Shown here piece after piece: positions 61,105 to 64,000 of a DNA stretch of 64,000 bases. The notes under the pieces are model-generated. The model was given only the letters and a program-made list of their open reading frames with translations. It was not told the origin of the DNA and did no database searches. Both the position numbers and the translations under genes were made by a program. How positions within the stretch are numbered: position 1 is the stretch's first letter; every line of letters starts with the position of its first letter. Location of the stretch: NCBI RefSeq assembly GCF_037392515.1, contig NC_090290.1, positions 55,130,753 to 55,194,752 of the forward strand, given 5' to 3'. Source of the stretch: Haliotis asinina (lineage: Eukaryota; Mollusca; Gastropoda; Lepetellida; Haliotidae).

Positions 61105-61560
61105 TAAGCTGGTTTCCGGAACACTGAAACCGAGAAGAAACGTCATGGAAACCAACATTTCCAGTTGGTTTCCAGGGAGTTTCCTATAGTTTCATTGTGG
61201 TTTCCATGCAACTGAAACTGCACCATTTCAGGATGGTTTCCAGTTCGTTTCATTACCCACTCCTCCAAGCGGGATCCAGTTGGTTTCCATGTATGAGTTT
61301 ATTGTAGGTTTCAACCTGGTTTCCATGTATGAGTTTATTGCAGGTTTCAACCTGGTTTCCATGTATGAGTTTATTGTAGGTTTCAACCTGGTTTCCATGT
61401 ATGAGTTTATTGCAGGTTTCAACCTGGTTTCCATGTATGAGTTTACTGTAGGTTTCAACCCGGTTTCCGTGTTGCAGTTTCCAACGTAGTTTAATACCTG
61501 GTTTCCATGAACTGAAACTTGCTTGCGTCGGCCCTTTACCGGTCCTCCGGAAAAGATGTT
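61105..61560. repeat. Left cluster of GGTTTCCA / TGGAAACC motifs
   Basis: About fifteen copies of ggtttcc(a/g) or its complement every 20-40 bp, including the 36-bp tandem array inside it. Related aactgaaac and gaaaccaac blocks fill the gaps. A mirrored cluster lies at 63340-63790. Confidence 0.8.
61277..61470. repeat. 36-bp tandem repeat with two alternating variants
   Basis: Unit made of ggtttccatgtatgagttt and attgtaggtttcaacct. Five copies alternate strictly at one site (attgTagg, attgCagg, T, C, then actgTagg), implying a 72-bp dimer amplification. It encodes METRLKPTINSY-like frames on the minus strand that are not genes. Confidence 0.93.
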
Positions 61561-61664
61561 GTTTCATGTCTCACATGTAGCAAATCAGGTATTTTATACA
61601 ATTGAATAATGGTAAAAGGCTTCAGGATGACAAACAACAGAATAGAACACAAATTCATTAAAAG

Positions 61665-61670
61665 TTTATT
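61665..61670 (-). promoter_or_regulatory. Possible polyadenylation signal (minus)
   Basis: Minus-strand AATAAA about 160 bases after the stop of the candidate terminal exon at 61828-61918. Confidence 0.35.
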
Positions 61671-61827
61671 TATATTCAACAATATGTTTGTAAACAAATA
61701 ATATTCGGAATATTCAAGTTAGTAAATGAAACAAAAGCAAGGGAATAATTAGCAGTGAGTACGGAATATTTTTCTTAAACACACTGTAGACCAGCCCATA
61801 TCACTTGGTTTCCTAGTTTGAAAAATG

Positions 61828-61918
61828 TTAGCTCTTTCCGCAAGAGAGGAAGAACTGTGTGCTTCTTCTCCTCCGGTCAGTCAATCGTTTCACAGCCTTC
61901 CTAGCTGCTTTCCAGCTT
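61828..61918 (-). CDS. Candidate 3'-terminal exon, basic peptide, unknown function
   Basis: Acceptor ttttctaaatttcag|A, then a phase-2-entered frame reading SWKAARKAVKRLTDRRRR and STQFFLSCGKS to TAA at 61830. Strongly basic; a polyadenylation signal follows. Upstream exons were not found, so it may be a chance acceptor. Confidence 0.3.
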
Positions 61919-62074
61919 CTGAAATTTAGAAAACAAACAGTTTTCAGTACAAACAAGCATTCGTCTACAATATCCATGGCTAGAGAAAAGAAAACGGTCC
62001 TTGTCGTCGTTACTGGACATACCGGGTGAGAACTGCTTTCAAAATAGTCGTCTCAAAACAACTTGGGATCAAGT

Positions 62075-62110
62075 GACAAAATGGCGGCAACCGTGCGTAG
62101 GGGCATTGTG
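62075..62110. promoter_or_regulatory. YY1-like promoter motif
   Basis: gacaaaatggcggcaaccg matches the AAnATGGCGGC core of YY1 sites found in many TATA-less promoters, followed by gggcattgtgggtaat. It lies between two candidate opposite-strand gene pieces. Confidence 0.35.
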
Positions 62111-62240
62111 GGTAATAAGAAATACCTGATCCTTTTTCGATTGGCAGGCACGAAATCCTTCTCTGACCCAATTTGGATGTGATTTTAAGACAAAGACTGA
62201 AAACGACAACTTCAGTACATAAGACTGTTGCTTTTATAAA

Positions 62241-63065
62241 ATGTCACGAGTTCGCGTGCCCATGGATTACCGGTTCATTACTTCTGGTTTTGTCGGTCAA
62301 CACCTGACTCAGGTAAGTTCTATTGTTTTTACAGCTAGCTAATTATTGATAATAGGAGCCTGTTAAGTGGGGACTGCCCCAATGAAGCCGACACACGAAC
62401 CCCGACACACTAATGACCTGACACTAATTAGTTGTCAAGTATTTGAACTCTGTGTCAAAGTATGCCAACTATAAATGCTTTTAACGCAAAACTTTACGCA
62501 CTGCCTCAGTTTATTGTATAATAAACGTATATTCTGCATAAATATCATCATGTAAGTACCGAACTGACAATTGTTTTAATTACTTATACTAATCTTCCTA
62601 AATGCTTATACTCTTTCACATTCCCAGGAGTTGGCATTATATATAGCCTGTTTTTTAATATATTGCATCATTTACCTTTTAATTATTAATATATATCTGA
62701 ACTATTGCTATTACTAAAGTGGCTTTAATTTTATTTATTTTTATACAATATATTTACTGAAAGGAATACAAGCCCGTACACAGCTCAATGATCCAATAAG
62801 TTATAATTAATATATAATAAAAGTTTGAGCAATTTTTCTATGCAGAGTCAACTCACCTTTTATTCTTGTATATAAATATCACTGTTTTATTATTTCTTTT
62901 CAGATAAAGAAAGCGTCTGATCCTCAATTTGACAAAGCAGACAACCGAAACCTGGACTTGCCCCATTCATCCCAATCTAGAGAAACGGAACTAAGTGTGC
63001 TTCGCGCACATAGCTGGGCAAAGGCCATTTATAGCCATTCGTCCTTTCACCATTTGCATGTTTAG
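62241..63065 (+). CDS. Candidate two-exon small protein, unknown function
   Basis: Exon 1 62241-62312 starts aaATGTCACGAG and reads MSRVRVPMDYRFITSGFVG and QHLTQ, ending at CAG|gtaagt (strong, phase 0). Exon 2 62904-63065 follows tatttcttttcag and reads IKKASDPQFDKADNRNLDLP, then SSQSRETELSVLRAHSWAK and a TAG stop. The total is 77 residues. An AATAAA follows at about 63124. Good donor, good acceptor, matching phase and a poly(A) signal support it, but I recognise no family, and it sits inside a repeat-bounded segment. Confidence 0.4.
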
Positions 63066-63339
63066 TACGCTTATTGTGAAGTTTGTGTGCATGGTAGTTG
63101 GAATATGATGCTTCATTACATCATGAATAAACAAGAATGTGAAGGAAAAAAGTGTATAGTTTGATCTTGAATCATCAGTTTGAAGCCACATTTAATATTG
63201 TGATATCCACAGAATGAAGCGTCAACATTTTACTTTTGTTGTCTTGTTCATCTAAGCAATGATACGAATCTACTATTCCTTCCCCAGGCACATTCAGATT
63301 GAATTATAACACCTCGTGAAAGCTAAGTTTCAGTCAGGA

Positions 63340-63790
63340 ATGGAAACCAACACATGACCATAGCTTCGTGTCAGTTTCCATCACTGGAGCTTAGTGTATC
63401 CATTATGGATTCTATTTGGAAACTAGGTCACCCCGTTTTACTGAATGGATACCAAATGGATGTCAGGATGGTAAACAATTACACATTTTATGTTAGTTAG
63501 TTCAAAACAGCGCAACGGAAACCAACATGAAACTACATTTTCTACTTTTATGTTGGTTTCCATTTAGTTAGATCTGAGGGTTGCAAATTCCAGGCATGGA
63601 AACCAACAAGAAACCCCCGAACTTAGTTTCATTTTGGTTTCCATTTACAGAAATACCAAAATCACATTTCCAAAATGGAATCTAGTTGGAAACTCTGTTA
63701 GGGAATGGAAACCAACTGGATTCCGCAATTACCCACATTACGGATGGTTTCCAGGTTTCTGGAAACCAAGTCATTTTTGTAGTGATGAGA
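63340..63790. repeat. Right cluster of TGGAAACC / GGTTTCCA motifs
   Basis: About twelve copies of the same 8-mer in both orientations, often as ggaaaccaac or gttggtttccat, spaced 20-60 bp. Together with the left cluster it bounds a core of about 1.8 kb. Confidence 0.8.
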
Positions 63791-64000
63791 AACCCATTAA
63801 AAAGAAACGGGTTTGAAAAGAAAACACAATCGGTGCAAAAACACTTTTCAATTTCAAAATTTCAACCTTTAAAGGTGATCAACCTTTAGTTCCTTGAAAT
63901 ATATAGCTCGATTAAGCCATATATACAATTTGGGGTCTCAAACTAGATGCGACAAAACCCTTTCTACATCCCTAAATCACCTCTCCGAGAAGCAATCGAT
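63791..64000. other. Right edge of the window
   Basis: Short AT-rich non-coding stretch. Nothing recognised. Confidence 0.4.

Noticed and set aside
61228-61567. Repeat-protein gene (METRLKPTINSY repeats)
   Set aside because: The frame follows the 36-bp tandem repeat; several frames are open alike and there is no flanking gene structure.
1-64000. CRISPR arrays, bacterial operons, phage
   Set aside because: The spliced genes, SINEs and Tc1 elements show eukaryotic nuclear DNA; the tandem repeats lack spacer structure.

Overview
This window looks like nuclear DNA of a gastropod mollusc, probably an abalone (Haliotis) or a close relative. The clues are spliced metazoan genes separated by long AT-rich non-coding DNA, molluscan-type families (a small secreted C-type lectin, a RING-NHL TRIM-like protein, an apparently intronless acetylcholine-receptor-like channel) and many copies of two dispersed repeat families that end in (GTGA)n/(TCAC)n tails and that I know from memory as typical of Haliotis. 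The species is an inference; no database search was possible.

Layout, left to right. At 0.4-10.8 kb on the plus strand is a three-exon gene for a secreted PAN-like plus C-type-lectin protein. Its first intron holds a retroelement reverse-transcriptase relic that is interrupted by an internally deleted Tc1-like transposon. From 10.8 to 24.0 kb I find no host gene, only SINE copies, a decayed Tc1-like transposase and several inverted repeats. At 24.0-26.7 kb (plus) is a two-exon RING / coiled-coil / NHL gene. From 26.7 to 31.7 kb there are microsatellites, SINEs and a telomere-like tract. At 31.7-32.9 kb (minus) is a single-exon Cys-loop receptor subunit.

From 57.3 down to 37.1 kb (minus) lies the main gene: a six-exon paired-like homeobox gene of the aristaless/ARX/Pph13 group. 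It has an eh1-like octapeptide in exon 1, a Q50 homeodomain split at position 46/47 between exons 3 and 4, and a C-terminal OAR motif in exon 6. All five junctions agree in phase. Its introns hold an almost complete Tc1-like element with both terminal inverted repeats, a large foldback palindrome, several short tandem repeats and SINEs.

The most unusual structure is a roughly 1.6-kb, 33-bp minisatellite (39.7-41.35 kb) that begins exactly at the 3' splice-donor end of homeobox exon 5. Read on the gene's own strand, most units carry a GTAAG 5' splice-site core (GTAAGT in the common forms) in phase 1, the phase required by the OAR exon. Because 33 is a multiple of three, the exon can in principle end at any of many successive units and stay in frame with the OAR exon: a ladder of in-frame splice donors. 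Whether it is used, acts as a U1-binding decoy array, or is neutral cannot be told from sequence.

From 61.1 to 63.8 kb two clusters of the 8-mer GGTTTCCA and its complement TGGAAACC flank a core with two small spliced-looking gene candidates on opposite strands. This may be a DNA transposon with subterminal motif arrays, or a duplicated local repeat. Most other open frames in the window are chance or repeat-derived and are not listed.
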